Source: Dastarcus helophoroides
Lineage: Eukaryota > Arthropoda > Insecta > Coleoptera > Bothrideridae
Direction of reading: 5' to 3'
Length of the DNA stretch: 64,000 nt
NCBI GenBank assembly: GCA_028583605.1
Contig: CM053327.1
Span: 42,446,059 to 42,510,058 of the forward strand
The position numbers and the translations under genes are program-made. Shown here piece after piece: positions 1 to 12,032 of this stretch (position 1 is the stretch's first letter; each line of letters opens with the position of its first letter). Under the pieces are notes generated by a model, which made no database searches, was not told where the DNA came from, and saw nothing but the letters and a program-made list of their open reading frames with translations.

Positions 1-607
1 ATTAATCGGAAATGCGATGAAATGAGGACCTGAAGAGATCTGTCAGCGAGAAAACTAACAAAATGTCTGAGTCCAGGAGGAAGACCATAAGATGTTAGTC
101 TGGCGAAAAGAGATCGCTGCCAGACTCTATCAAAGACCTTTGAGATGTCCAATCCACAGTAGTAGCTCACCGTGTTTTTCCACGACTGAGTTACAGATAT
201 AAGTAACCGTTGCTGCCAGTAGATGGCCAGTTGGAAGTTGTTGTCTGAAACCGTATTGCCTGTCTGGGATGATTCTGTTCTTCTCCAGGTATTTGGGAAT
301 CTCGACCTTTTCTATCACTTTAGATATAACGGGCAACAGCATAGGGCGATAGTTGTTAGCTAGATTCTTTTTCCCTTTTTGGGGGCAGACTACATCCTAG
401 CTGATTTCCAGATGTCATCGAATACACCTTCGTTTTACGAAAGTGTGAACAATTTGCTTAGGACAGGACCCCACTTCCTAAGAACAATATCAGGGATACC
501 ATCAAGACCAGAAGCTTTTAAGGTGTTGAGCTCAAGCAATCTTCCTGACTGTGCGTTGTCTAAAAACAACTTCAGGCATCGAAGTGCCAACCTTAGGGAG
601 AATAGGA
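1..607 (-). pseudogene. LINE A copy 1: Jockey-like reverse transcriptase fragment
   Basis: Broken reverse transcriptase domain of a Jockey-type non-LTR retrotransposon, read on the minus strand in several frames. The N-terminal RT segment is recognisable: a DDIWKSAR-like stretch near 400, then ANNYRPMLLPVISKVIEKV, then QYGFRQQLPTGHLLAA between about 210 and 370. These match the 'YRPI.LLP...K..E' and 'QYGFR...ST.H' blocks of Jockey RTs. Positions 1-130 closely resemble 52750-52900, so this is the same family as LINE A copy 6. Frameshifts near 130, 345 and 400 make it inactive. It is cut off by the window edge and resumes at 1678 on the other side of an inserted LINE. Confidence 0.85.
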
Positions 608-622
608 GGTTCTGGGCAGGAT
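608..622. repeat. Left target-site duplication of LINE B
   Basis: The 15-bp sequence GGTTCTGGGCAGGAT occurs here and exactly again at 1678-1692, flanking LINE B. Both copies belong to LINE A coding sequence, which reads across the junction once the insert is removed. Confidence 0.8.
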
Positions 623-1677
623 TCTGGATTCTGGATTCGTTGTGGGTTGCCTAAAATTTAGGCCAACACTTAAGCCACCCTTTCCGGGCCCATTGTGCTA
701 TCCCCGTGATTAAGGCGTCCTTGGTCATTCATCCAGCCACCCAACCTTGTTGAGAAACTGAAGAACGTCCCTTCGATGCGCCTCTCTCAAACTGGCCACA
801 CTAGGCCAGAAGTCCCCCAGCGTGGATCCTCTGATTAATGCTAGTGCCGGGCAGTGACACATCACGTGCTCGACACTCTCATCTTCTAAGCACCCTCTGC
901 AGCTCGGGTCGTTTATGATTCCCATTCTGTGGAGGTGTTTGTTTAATCGACAGTGACCTGTCCATATCCCTACAAGTTTCCTGAGATGATTCCTTGAGAG
1001 TTGTAGGCATATTTTTGCCCTTTCCTTGCACGGCATTCTAATGAATGCGTGAGTTTGTCGGCATGTTGTTATTGATGCCCATAAGGCTTTGTGTTTACGA
1101 TAAATTTCTTCGTTAAGTAGGGATCTTACGGTTGATCTTGCCAGGGGAAGGGTTGGTTCTGGTCCAACGAATTGTCCCTCCGAACCCTTCCTCGCCAGTT
1201 TGTCAGCGCGTTCGTTTCCCTCTTTCCCAGAATGTCCTTTGATCCATATTAGATCAATTGCATTCTCTTGTGATAGACGTTCTAGAGCTAGGTGGCAATT
1301 CCATACCACATTCCTCAGGGCCTTAAGGGCTGCCTGGCTGTCCGTCTTTATTTGGATATATTTTCCTGTAATGTTCAGTTGCGTCATTTGTTCGGCGCTA
1401 TATAAAATTCCCAACATCTCCGCTTGAAAGATTGTTGAGTATTTATCTAGCTTAATACTTACACTTAGGTTCAGGTCTTCCGAGAAGATTCCTGTTCCAG
1501 TGCCCGTATTTGTTTTCGATCCATCCGAGTATATACTTACGTCTGGTATCCTTGCTTGTACTTCCTCCATTTTTATACGATAGGATTTTGTGAAGTTATA
1601 TTTTACCGGTAGATGGTCCATCGGCGCATCCAGAATGGATACCTTTTGGAGCGCCTCCTCCATTATGCGCCGGTGGC
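623..1677 (-). mobile_element. LINE B: 5'-truncated RNase H-bearing non-LTR retrotransposon
   Basis: A 1055-bp insertion bounded by a perfect 15-bp direct repeat. It contains the RNase H domain and C-terminal zinc-binding motif of ORF2, a short 3' UTR (about 625-724) and a short repetitive 3' tail (GGATTCT-type repeats at 617-640 as written on the plus strand). 5' truncation plus a medium-length TSD is the usual product of target-primed reverse transcription. It inserted into LINE A, so LINE A is the older element here. The clade is probably I/LOA/R1-like, because Jockey-clade elements proper usually lack RNase H. That placement is an inference. Confidence 0.8.
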
Positions 1678-1732
1678 GGTTCTGGGCAGGATCTGGAGGT
1701 CTAATAACTTCAAAAACATTCTCTGTTGCCAA
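725..1732 (-). CDS. LINE B ORF2 C-terminus (RNase H), fused in frame to LINE A codons
   Basis: Open reading frame of 335 codons. RNase H removes RNA from RNA:DNA hybrids during retrotransposition. Candidate catalytic residues are D70 (IYSDGSK), E105 (FQAEMLGI), D131 (KTDSQAAL) and D177 in the GHSGKEGNERAD motif. A C-terminal zinc-binding cluster follows (C278, C281, H289, C292/C294 in SCRGCLEDESVEHVMCHC). The first ~13 residues (MATENVFEVIRPP) belong to LINE A, residues ~14-18 are encoded by the TSD, and the rest is LINE B. The apparent start codon is therefore an accident of insertion. The reading frame is intact but lacks endonuclease and RT domains, so it is not autonomous. The lack of stops suggests a fairly recent insertion. 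Confidence 0.85.
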   Translation of the reverse strand: MATENVFEVIRPPDPAQNRHRRIMEEALQKVSILDAPMDHLPVKYNFTKSYRIKMEEVQARIPDVSIYSDGSKTNTGTGTGIFSEDLNLSVSIKLDKYSTIFQAEMLGILYSAEQMTQLNITGKYIQIKTDSQAALKALRNVVWNCHLALERLSQENAIDLIWIKGHSGKEGNERADKLARKGSEGQFVGPEPTLPLARSTVRSLLNEEIYRKHKALWASITTCRQTHAFIRMPCKERAKICLQLSRNHLRKLVGIWTGHCRLNKHLHRMGIINDPSCRGCLEDESVEHVMCHCPALALIRGSTLGDFWPSVASLREAHRRDVLQFLNKVGWLDE

Positions 1733-1805
1733 GCAGTCAACAATTGGCAGTGCAACTACCCTAGACCATCACTGCTACCAATAATCTGGAACTGCATCTT
1801 GGCAT
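1678..1805 (-). pseudogene. LINE A copy 1, segment upstream of the insertion
   Basis: Continues the LINE A reading frame 5' of LINE B. The minus strand reads LATENVFEVIRPPDPAQN and, after removal of LINE B, joins the region leading to the RT (LEL.TLKASGPDGIPDIVL further in, with frameshifts). Includes the right TSD at 1678-1692. Beyond about 1800 I cannot follow the homology. Confidence 0.65.
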
Positions 1806-1849
1806 TCCTAGGGAAGTACATTATGCAGCAACTTTTATCTGTCCTCACC

Positions 1850-1950
1850 TTTTTTGAAATGAAGAACTTGTCCCCTGAAACCAAGAAAGATTTAAAAACT
1901 CTAACGCGCTTCGACAGCCAAGCTGTTATCTTCAGAGAGAGACCTTTTTG
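1850..1950 (-). repeat. Fold-back family F fragment with hammerhead-like core
   Basis: Shares TTGTCCCCTGAAACCAAGAA and the following ~60 bp with the other F copies (33.1, 37.5, 38.4, 39.7, 46.9 and 49.8 kb). On the minus strand, 1899-1939 reads CTCT-CTGAAGA-stem-GAAGC-GCGTT-AGAG. This is a hammerhead-type layout with stem I CTCT/AGAG, but the expected GAAAC is GAAGC here. Confidence 0.6.
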
Positions 1951-3330
1951 TTTACATGAACTTAAATACAATGTCACGTTTGAAAAAAAAACCACCGCCC
2001 AGATTCAAAGGTGAGATACCTGCCTGGACTCTTCTAAAGTTACCCTACTCGCTAGTTTTGATACGAATCAAAGAACAAGGTCTAATCGTGGCCACTGTCG
2101 CGATTGATACCACCAAATTGTTCATACAGGGACCAACATTTTCCATCTCCAGATTTGCTTCACTAGATATAAAATTACTTTTGGAAAGGCGCATTAAAAA
2201 GGTCTGATTCTCGGTGTTTAGAACCCTAGATATTCTGCAAATATATGATGGCGTTTTGCAAGGATTCTTAACCTAAACCGAGCATATGGACGTCGTGCGT
2301 TTGTTGCCTACTGGAGCGTTAAAGCCGCCGTTCATGAACTCACCGTTATTATTGTTATTATGCATAAAGAGTAAGCTAAGCCGGATATTATAACTTTAAT
2401 TGCAAGTTCCGAGATATGAATACGACGAAATGTGTTGTACCGTCAAGTTTATATACGGATTCTTCCGGTTTTAATAAGGTTGATGTAAGTCTAGGACCGG
2501 TATTGTATGTAGGTTGTAGGTGTTGGATACGGGTGCTTAAAATACAGCTACTTTGAAATCACGAACTTGTTGACTTTGGACATTGCTTAACTAATTCTTA
2601 TTCGTACATTAAAATCCACTTAGGAATTAGTTGAAGACGGTGAAATGAACTACTTTAACGCCTCCACAATTTCGTTATAATTTCCAACTCGACAGTATTT
2701 AAAGTTTTCGTTTAACTTTTTGTTTGTCCGTCAATTGATTACTTGCTGGATCAGATCCACATTTAAAGACTCTGTACCAGTGGTACAGACTTAAAGTGCG
2801 CAAGAGCGCGCGCTCCTCGTGAAATGAGCGATCTCTTCTTTTCAGTTTAATGCAAAAGACTTGAATTTATCACATTTTTAAACACAAAATAATGATATAC
2901 TAATTAACGAATAATACTTGTGAGTGACTTGGAATAAAGTACGCAAACATTTGATTCCATTATATTAAATATTATAAGAAAATTTAAATAAGTTGGTGGG
3001 CACAGAATTATGCACCTAGCGTGGCTACCGTGTGATGCCTATTAACGTCCTCCACGGGATACGGAGAAATAATTTACAGAACACCACGTTAAAGCTAGCC
3101 CGGGGTACGCCGCTCCGCGCTTATGCGCTATTGCCTAATGGTGAGTGCGAGTTACAGTTTGGAGTGTGTATTTACGGTTTATGATGCTAAATGCGTAGGT
3201 GCCGGCTAATCTGTTTGCTATTGCTCATTGTGCCGCTTACAGACCTAACTGCCAATAGTACCGCTCTTCACAAAGAGATAGCAGTACCCATTCTAGGGTC
3301 TAATTATTAATTTGTAAATTTGGATTTAAA
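1951..3330. other. No recognisable gene
   Basis: Ordinary AT-rich intergenic sequence. A somewhat GC-richer patch at about 3000-3290 may be the edge of an old transposon. I found no convincing ORF, TIR or splice-bounded exon. Confidence 0.4.
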
Positions 3331-3369
3331 CAATTTTGATGAGAAAGTAATGAACACTTTATTTCTTTA

Positions 3370-4930
3370 AAAGATCGTAGAGAGAAAAGTTCGTCGTTTC
3401 TTTTTCTGAAATTTCGCCATTTATCGAAATTCGATTTTTTCTGAATATTTCGACTTTTCAATTTTGCAAATTTCAGCTTGTTTATTGAAATTTACATTTT
3501 CCTCGAAATCTGGTCGGTCTTCTGATAAAAAAGTATATTTTTTGGAAATTTATAATTTTTATAAAAGGACGAAAATTACGAAAAAACTTTTTTTGTTAAT
3601 TTCAAACCTTTTTTAAATCCAAATTTCTGAAAATTGCAGCATGTTTGTCAAAATTTTGACGTGTTCAATATTGGACAATTTTGGCGCCTTGTTGAGGCCT
3701 GTCTTTCTTTGACTCGAGCAGTCAAGAGAAAATAAATAATCATCCAAATTTTTTCCGAAAATTTCGATGTTTTGGCTCAAAATTTGCTTTTTTGTTTTAG
3801 ATTTCGATGAAATCTGACTATTTCTGAGAAATTTCGAATTTTTACTAAGATGAACAGCTTTTTCTCAAAATTTAAATTATTCTTTTTCTAATTTTGTTTT
3901 TTTCTCGAAGTTTTAACTACTTTTTCAAAATGTCCACTTTATTTTTTAAAATTCGACTTCCTTCAGAAAATTTTGAATTTTTTGTTCATTTAGAGGGCTT
4001 CTGGATATCTTGCGTGTTTCTAAATTCCAGTACAACATTTAGATTTTTCTCAAAATTTCGATCTTTTAGAATCTGATATTTTAGAAATTTTGACTACTTT
4101 CTTAAGTCTGTTATTTTCACGAAATTTTGATTTTTATCACAATTTCGGATATTTAGTATTTTTAGAAATTTTGCCTTTTTCTTGGTTAATTAATCTTCTT
4201 TTTTCAAAATTCTGACCTTTCCTTAAAATTTGTTTTTTCAAAATTTCCATTTTATTTTTAAAAGTCTCCTTTTTGGACTTTTGTTTCAAAAATCATTTAT
4301 TTATTTGAAAATGTTGAGCAAAATATTTTCGGTGATTTCGAGGAATAGATTTCTTGTAAATTCAAGGTCCTTATTAAATGCTAAATTTTGAGAATGATGT
4401 TTTTGAAAATTGCAATTTTTCTTTCTCAAAATTCGAATATTTCTGAAAATTACGTCTTTTCACAAAATTAGAGTTTTGAAAATTTTGACTTTTTTCGAAT
4501 TTCGGACATTTTTCGAATTTTCATTAAGATGAACCGCTTTTTCTCAAAATTTGAATCATTTTCTTCTAATTTCGTCTTTTTCTCGAAGGTTTCATTACTT
4601 TTTCAAAATGTCCACATTTTTTTTTTTAAATTTGTATCCTCTGGAAAATTTTGAATTTTTTGTTCATTTAGAGGGCTTCTGGATATCTTGCGTGTTTCTA
4701 AATTCCAATACAACATTTAGATTTTTCTCAAAATTTCGATCTTTTAGAATCTGATATTTTAGAAATTTTGACCACTTTCTTAAGTCTGTTTTTTCACGAA
4801 ATTTTGATTTTTATCTCAATATCGGATATTTCATATTTCTAGAAATTTTGCCTTTTTCCAGGTAAATTAATCTTTTTTTTCCAAAATTTTGATTTTTCCT
4901 TAAAATTTGTCCTTTTCGAAATTTCGAAAA
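3370..4930. repeat. Degenerate AT-rich repeat block with a 0.68-kb internal duplication
   Basis: Consists of AAATTTCGAC/TTTTTCT-like modules. The segment around 3850-4200 is repeated at about 4540-4880 (offset ~678 bp); both carry a shared stretch beginning CATTTAGAGGGCTTCTGGAT. The 3380-3740 portion also matches 59550-59930 in order, including TTTCAGCTTGTTTATT and the GACTCG...GAGAAAATAAAT segment. It is therefore a dispersed copy of the 1.46-kb family found at 56.6-60.7 kb. ORFs inside are repeat translation. Confidence 0.75.
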
Positions 4931-4949
4931 GCGAAAATATTTTTTAAAT

Positions 4950-7250
4950 GTTTTTGTAGAGTTTAATTAGAACTTTGTAATAAAATATATTTTATTTTCA
5001 AATGCAGATTTAATGAAAAAGTGATATAATTTTATTCCTATGAAAGCATACAATTTTAATTAGGTAACCCAGAGCCCTAAGGACGTGCAACCCTACAGAG
5101 TACTTTAAAGTGGCTCAGAAATATCGGTAATGTTTTTTTTTTGTACTCGATGAAAATCGATGAAAGTAATTTATAGATGATAACCCAAAAATATTTTAGA
5201 GGTTATAAAATGTTAATTAAAAATTTAATTTGTAAAAATACTATTAAATATCACACCTTTTGTACCACTTTTGTTTCTCTTAAATTTAATACCTTGCTAT
5301 GGCACTGGAGTCACCTAAACTCTTAACTACTAATATTTTTGCATCTGTGCACCCCCTGTTAAAAAGTCCCCAGCCGCCACTGCTCTGTACATATCAACCA
5401 TTATTATGTCATTGCGAGATGACATTGCAGCCTTACATCAATTGGAATTAGAGCGTGCATTAGTCGATGAAATGCAGCTCATTCATGATTATTTAATAAA
5501 GACTTCAAATAACTGTAGTTCGGCCTACAATTCACGCCGCAAGACATGGATTAGCGCTCATAGATACATAATGGACATAGACGCAACGTAGAACAATTTA
5601 AAGACATGTAAATAAAACGAAGAGAAACGGTATTAAACTCATTACACATCAAAGTCGCTGGTAGCACTTGAATTGGTATTTGTTGTTTGTTGGTAGTGGT
5701 AATGGTACAAATTAGGCTAATTAGTTTTCACACAATTTCGCACTAAAAGATAACGGTGCCATTAGGATAATCAAACGGTTTTTACTTTACGTTTACAGCA
5801 ATTTTTAAAATTGCACAACTAAGTGGAAAATATGAATATTTATTTCTATTCGCTTATGGCAGAATCTAAGTCAAGAACTGGTTAGGTTAAGTTAATCAAC
5901 TTCTTAACTCGAACCATCAATTTCGAGTTAATCAAGTTACGATTCTTCATTAAAACAATCAAGTTAAGAGTTGAAATTTCGAACCAATTTCTCGAAATTG
6001 CGATACTTGTTTGAAGCAAAACTATGCAAATTTCTAAAAATGTTTGACATTTCGAGTTAAAAATCGAAATACAATAAAGTTCCGCTTAATAGAATCATGT
6101 TGGTTCAGACTATTTTGATTATAATAACCGGCGGTTCTATAAAACGAAATTTAAAATTTAAGCACTTTGGATATTTGTTCATAATTTACTGTTACTAATT
6201 ATGAACCTAAGGGTCAAATTGGTTGTGATTTATTATCAAATATTTAAACATTAATTTTTTTAAATCAGTGTAGCGTACCTTCTAGGAATAATGTATCGGC
6301 GTAAACAGTATTATCATTACGTCCTAATGACCTTATCGAAATTTCATTGGGATTTTACGATCTTTCTTACAAATATCATTAGAGTTTTCAGAAAAGTATT
6401 TATCCCGAAAGCCATGAACATTATTTCTAGAAGACAAGAGAACCCCCACTTTTAGGAAAAGTGAAGAAGAAAAATTCAACGAGCATTAGTTCTGTTCGGG
6501 TCTTGAATGTAGTTAGTCCATTTTTGTTGACTGTTATTCCTAGTTAATATAATGTTTAAATAAATGTGGTTTTTATGTTCTAATCGAACCAACATCGCCA
6601 CATCAGTAATTAACCTTTTTTTGTTTAATGAATCTTCCTACTGGACATACTTGCTAACTAATAATTATACCAAAGTCCTTCTTAATAGAGATATCGATTT
6701 GAGATCGATTAATCAAAAAATCGATTTCTTCAAGTATCAAGGTCGATTTTTTAGATCGATCTCAAATATAGGATCGATCTAATAAACGATTCAAAAATCC
6801 TAAGAATCGGATCGATTTACTTTAGGTACAGGTCACTGTAAATTTAATGAGAATTTTTTTAAATTTTTTATGTAAGTGTATTTATGTCGTTATGTTATTA
6901 TCTACTTCCATCTACTAGTAATAGCTGCGTTAATAAGCCAACAGATGGCAGCATTAACGTTTCTTGTCATTCATTATATCGTTGACTGAATAGAAAAGAT
7001 AACTGTGGTGCAGTGTTGCCATATATTTGAAGGTAAAATTAGCAGTTAAAATTACCATATATTCACAAAAATTACTCTACCTTATTTTATTACCTGTTAC
7101 CAGCCTTAAAAACTTTTATTTAGTGGTTGAAAACGTTACACACGTATTAATAAATACACTACAAAACTTGAAAAAAGTTTAATTACTTTTTTTGAAGTAA
7201 AAATTACAAAAGGGTAGAAAGGACAACAATTCGAAAAAAAATTATCACTG
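4950..7250. other. No recognisable gene; weak ORF and ATCGAT cluster
   Basis: Mostly unique AT-rich DNA. A 61-codon plus-strand ORF at 5406-5591 (starts MSLRDDIAALHQLELERALV) has a charged, non-repetitive composition but matches no family I know; it may be a TE remnant. At about 6684-6822 the hexamer ATCGAT or GATCGAT recurs many times on both strands. At 5880-6060 there are short TTCGAGTTAA-type repeats in both orientations. Confidence 0.4.
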
Positions 7251-7259
7251 AATGTTGAC

Positions 7260-10200
7260 TTTTCGTCCTCTAAAACCCGAGATTAAAGTCACAATTTCGA
7301 TTTTAATATCAAAATTTCGAAAAAAAAGTCGAAATTTGGAGTTTAGATTCGAGATTTCTAGAAAAAAGTAGAAATTTCAATTTTCAAATCTAAATTTAAC
7401 AAAATGTTACCAAGGCGTACAAAAGACATCGATTAAAAACAAAAATGTTATTTTAAAAATTTCGACTCTTCTCAAACTTCGACTTTTATTTCAAGTTTTG
7501 ATATTTTTTTCTCAAATTTCGCCGCTTTTCGCAAAATTTCGACTTATTCTGGACATTTCGACTTTTTTTTTTTAAATTTGAACTGTTTCGAAATGTTACA
7601 AAGGCGCAGAAAAGAAATCGATTTAAAAAAATATTATTATTAGAAATTTCGACTTCTTTTCTCAAATTTCAATTTTAAGCTCGAAATTTCGGCTTTTTTC
7701 TCGAAATTTCGGCTTTTTTCTCGAAATTTCGGCTTTTTTCTCGAAATTTCGACCTTTTTCTCAAATTTTGACTTTTATTTCTAAAAATTTCGACCTTTTT
7801 CTCAAATCTTCTCAAATTTTCTCAAATTTCGACTTTTTTCTCGAAATTCTGACCTTGTTATCGAAATTTCGACATTTTTCTCGAAATCTCGGCATTTTTC
7901 TCGAAATTTCGACTTTAAACTTAAGATGTCGACATTTTTTCTCAAGTTTCGACTTTTTTCTTGAAATTTCGAGCTTATAAGGTCGAAATTTCGACTTTTT
8001 CTCAAGTTTCGACTTTTTTGTCAAATTCCGACTCTTTTCTCACTTTTTAATCACGGAATTTCGATTTAAAACTCGAAATTTCGACTTTTTTCTCAAGTTT
8101 CGATTTTTTCTCGAAATTCCGAAATTTTTCTCGAAATTTCGACTTTAAACTCAAGATGTCGACATTTTCTCTCAAGTTTCGACTTTTTTCTTGGAGTTTC
8201 GAGCTTATAAGGTCGAAATTTCGATTTTTTCTCAAGTTTCGACTTTTTTCTTAAATTCCGACTCTTTTCTCACTTTTTTATCACGGAATTTCGATTTAAA
8301 ACTCGAAATTTCGACTTTTTTCTCAAATTTCGATTTCGAAATTTCGAAATTTTTCTCGAAACTTTGCTTTTTGTTTCTCAAATTTCGACTTTATTCTCGA
8401 AATTTTGACCTTAATATTGAAATTCCGACTTTGAACTCACTGTTAACCTTAATATCGAAATTTCGACATTTTTTCTCGAAATTTCGACTTTTTTCTCGTA
8501 ATCTCGATTTTTTTCTCAAATTTAGACTTTTTTTCTCGAAATATTTTAAAATTTCGACTTTTTTCTCGAAATTTCGACGTTTTTTCCAAATTTCGACTTT
8601 CTTTTCGAAATTTGGCCTTAGTGTCGAAATTTCGATATTTTTTTCGAAATTTCCACTTTAAACTCAATACTTCGACTTTTTTTCCCAAAATTTCGACCCT
8701 TTTCTTAAATTTCGACCTTTTTCTCAAATTTTGACTTATTTTCTCAAAATTTCAACTTTTTTCTCAAATCTTCTCAAATTTTCTCAAACATCGACTTTTT
8801 TCTCGAAATTCAGACCTTGTTATCGAAATTTCGACATTTTTCTCGAAATTTCGACTTTAAACTCAAGATGTCGACATTTTTTCTCAAGTTTCGACTTTTT
8901 TCTTGGAATTTCGAGCTTATAAGGTCGAAATTTCGATTTTTTTCTCAAGTTTCGACTTTTTCCTTAAATTCCGACTCTTTTCTCACTTTTTAATCACGGA
9001 ATTTCGATTTAAAACTCGAAATTTCGACTTTTTTCTCAAATTTCGATTTTTTTTCGAAATTTCGAAATGTTTCTCAAAATTTCGCTTTTTGTTTCTCAAA
9101 TTTCTACTTTATTCTCGAAATTTTGACCTTAATACCAAAATTTCAAAATTTTTCTCGAAATTTCGACGTTAAACTCACTTTTAACCTTAATATCGAAATT
9201 TCGACATTTTTTCTCGAAATTTCGACTTTTCTCGCAAATTTGGATTTTTTCTGGAAATTTCGACTTTTTTCTTAAATTTAGACTTTTTTTCTGGAAATAT
9301 TTCAAAATTTCGACTTTTTTCTCGAAATTTCGATGTTTTTCCCAAATTTCGACTTTTTCCTCAAAATTTCGACCTTTTTCTTAAATTTCGATTTTTTTCT
9401 TAAAATTCGACCTTTTTCTAGAAATTATTTCGACTTTGTTCTGAAAATTTCAACTTCTTTGAAATGTTACAAAGTTGTAGACAGGACATCTATTAAAAAA
9501 AGGTTATTTCTAGAAATTTCGACTTTGATTTTAGGCTTCGACTTTTTTCTCGAAATTTCGACATTTTTCTTAAAATTTCGACCTTTTTCGCGAAATTTCG
9601 TTTTTTTCCCCAATTTCGACATTGACATTTTGACCTTAATATCGAAATTTAGAAATTTTTCTCGAAATTTCGACTTTGAACTCACTTTTAACTTTAATAT
9701 CGAAATTTCGAGTTTTCTCGCAAATTTCGATTTTTTTCTCGAAATTTCGACTTTTTTCTCGAAATTTCGACTTTTTTCTCAGATTTAGACTTTTTCTTGA
9801 AATATTTCAAAATTTCGACTTTTTTCTCGAAATTTTGACCTTAATGTCGAAATTTCGACATTTTTTTTGAAATTTCCACTTTAAACTCAACACTTCGACG
9901 TTTTTTTTCAAAATGTCGACCCTTCTCTTAAATTTCGACTTTTTTCTCAAAATTCGACCTTTTTCTGGAAATTATTTCGACTTTGTTCTGAAAATTTCAA
10001 CTTCTCCGAAATGTTACAAAGTCGTAGAAAGGACATTGATTAAGAAAACGTTATTTTTAGAAATTCCGACTTTTTTTACCAAACTTTGATTTTAGGCCCG
10101 AAATTTCGACTTTTTTCTCGAAATTTCGATTTTTTTCTTCAAATTTCGACCTTTTTCCCGAAATTTCGTTTTCATTTCTAAAATTTTGACTCTTTTCTTG

Positions 10201-11800
10201 AAATTTTGACCTTAATATCGAAATTTCGACATTTTTTTGGAATTTTCGACTTTCAAGTCAAAATTTCGACTTTGTTTACGAGATTTCGCCTTCTTTTTTC
10301 TCAAAATTTGCATTTTTTTCTCTAAATCTCCACTTTATAACAAATTTCGACTTTTTCTCGAAATTTCGACGTTTTTCTCAAATTTCGACTTTTTTCTCGA
10401 AATTTGAACCTTAATCTGACAAATTCGACTTTTTTTTTTCTCCAAATTTGGTTTTTTTTCTCAATTTTTGATATTTCTCTTAAATATCGACTTTTTTCTC
10501 GAAATTCTGACCTTGATATCGAAATTTCGACATTTTTCACGAAATTTCGACTTTAAACTCAAAATGTCGACTTTTTTTCTCAAGTTTCGACTTTTTTATT
10601 GGAATTTCGAGCTTATAAGGTCGAAATTTCGACTTTTTTTCAAGTTTCGACTTTTTTCTTAAATTCAGACTTTTTTTCTCGAAATTTTAATCTTAATCAC
10701 GGAAATTCGATTTAAAACTTGAAATGTCGACTTTTTTCTCAAATTTCGATTTGTTCTCGAAATTTTGAAATTTTTCTCGAAACTTCGCTTTTTGTTTCTC
10801 AAATTTTGACAATAAAGTCGAAATTTTTACTTTATTCTCGAAATTTTGACTTTGAACTCACTTTTAACCTTAATATCGAAATTTCGACATTTTTTCTCGA
10901 AATTTCGGCATTTCTCAATAATTTAGATTTTTTTCGCGAAATTTCGACTTTGTTCTCGGAGTCTCAACTTTTCCGACATTTTTTTCGAAATTTCTACTTT
11001 AAACTAAACACTTCGACTTTTTTTCTCAAAATTTCGACCTTTTTCTTAAATTTCGACTTTTTTTTCAAAATTCGACCTTTTTCTGGAAATTATTTCGACT
11101 TTGTTCTGAAAATTTCATCTTCTGCGAAATGTTACAAAGTCATAGAAAGGGCAACGATTAAGAAAATGTTATTTTTAGAAATTCCGACTTTTGTTCCCAA
11201 ACTTTGATTTTAAGCTCGAAATTTCGACTTTTTTCTCGAAATTTCGACTTTTTTCTTGAAATCTCGACCTTTTTCGCCAAATTTCGTTTTTTTTCCCAAT
11301 TTCGACTTTTTTCTTGAAATTTTGACCTTAATATCAAAATTTCGACATTTTTATGGAATTTTCGACTATCAAGTCAAAATTTCGACTTTTTTTTTCGAAA
11401 TTTCGCCTTTTTTTCTCGAAATTTCGACTTTTTTCCCGAAATTTCGACGTTTTTCTCAAATTTCGACTTTTTTCTCGAAATTTAAACCTTAATCTAAAAA
11501 GCTCGACTTTTTTTCTCGAAATTTGGTTTTTTTTTCTCAATTTTTGATATTTCTTTCAAATATCGACTTTCTTCTCGAAAATTTAACCTTGATACCGAAA
11601 TTTAAACATTTTTCTCGAAATTTCGACTTTAAACTCAAAATGTCGACTTTTTTCTCAAGTTTCGACTTTTTTCTTGGAATTTCGAGCTTAATAAGGTCGA
11701 AATTTCGACTTTTTCTCAAGTTTCGACTTTTTTCTCGAAATTTCAATTTTTTTCTCAAATTTCAATTTTAATCTCAAAATTTCTAAAAAAAAAGACCAAA
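7260..11800. repeat. Large minisatellite array, ~20-bp unit with palindromic CGAAATTTCG core
   Basis: About 4.5 kb of tandem units of the form TTTCTCGAAATTTCGACTTT, diverged and with indels. A perfect 20-bp periodicity is visible at about 7680-7750 (TCTCGAAATTTCGGCTTTTT). The core CGAAATTTCG is its own reverse complement. Higher-order organisation is visible. A module ending TTCGAGCTTATAAGGTCGAA recurs near 7970, 8200, 8910, 10610 and 11680. A GAAATGTTACAAAG module recurs near 7590, 9460, 10010 and 11120. The long ORFs here (F/S/K/R-rich) are translations of the repeat and not genes. Confidence 0.9.
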
Positions 11801-11811
11801 ATTGTTAATTC

Positions 11812-12032
11812 AAAATAGTCCCAGTTTTTTCCTAGAAATGTTTAGTTTAAGCCCAATTTTTTCTTAGAAATTTTTAGTTTGATCCCAATATTTTCCTAGA
11901 AATTTTTAGTTTAATCCCAGTTTTTTCCTAAAAATGTTTAGTTTAAGCCCAATTTTTTCCTGGAAATTTTTAGTTTAATCCCATTTTTTTCCTAGAAATT
12001 TTTAGTTTAATCCCAATTTTTTCCTATAAATT
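11812..12032. repeat. ~32-bp tandem repeat, about 7 copies
   Basis: Unit resembles CCCAATTTTTTCCTAGAAAT followed by TTTTAGTTTAAT, repeated seven times with little divergence. It abuts the 20-bp array and is a distinct unit. Confidence 0.85.

Noticed and set aside
5406..5591. 61-codon ORF as a gene
   Set aside because: Short, isolated, without recognisable motif or splice context; kept only as a note.
7768..11771. Many ORFs of 60-160 codons rich in F, S, K, R (for example at 8191-8661 and 10719-11207)
   Set aside because: They are direct translations of the 20-bp TTTCTCGAAATTTCGAC repeat on both strands; period and composition follow the repeat and no domain is present.
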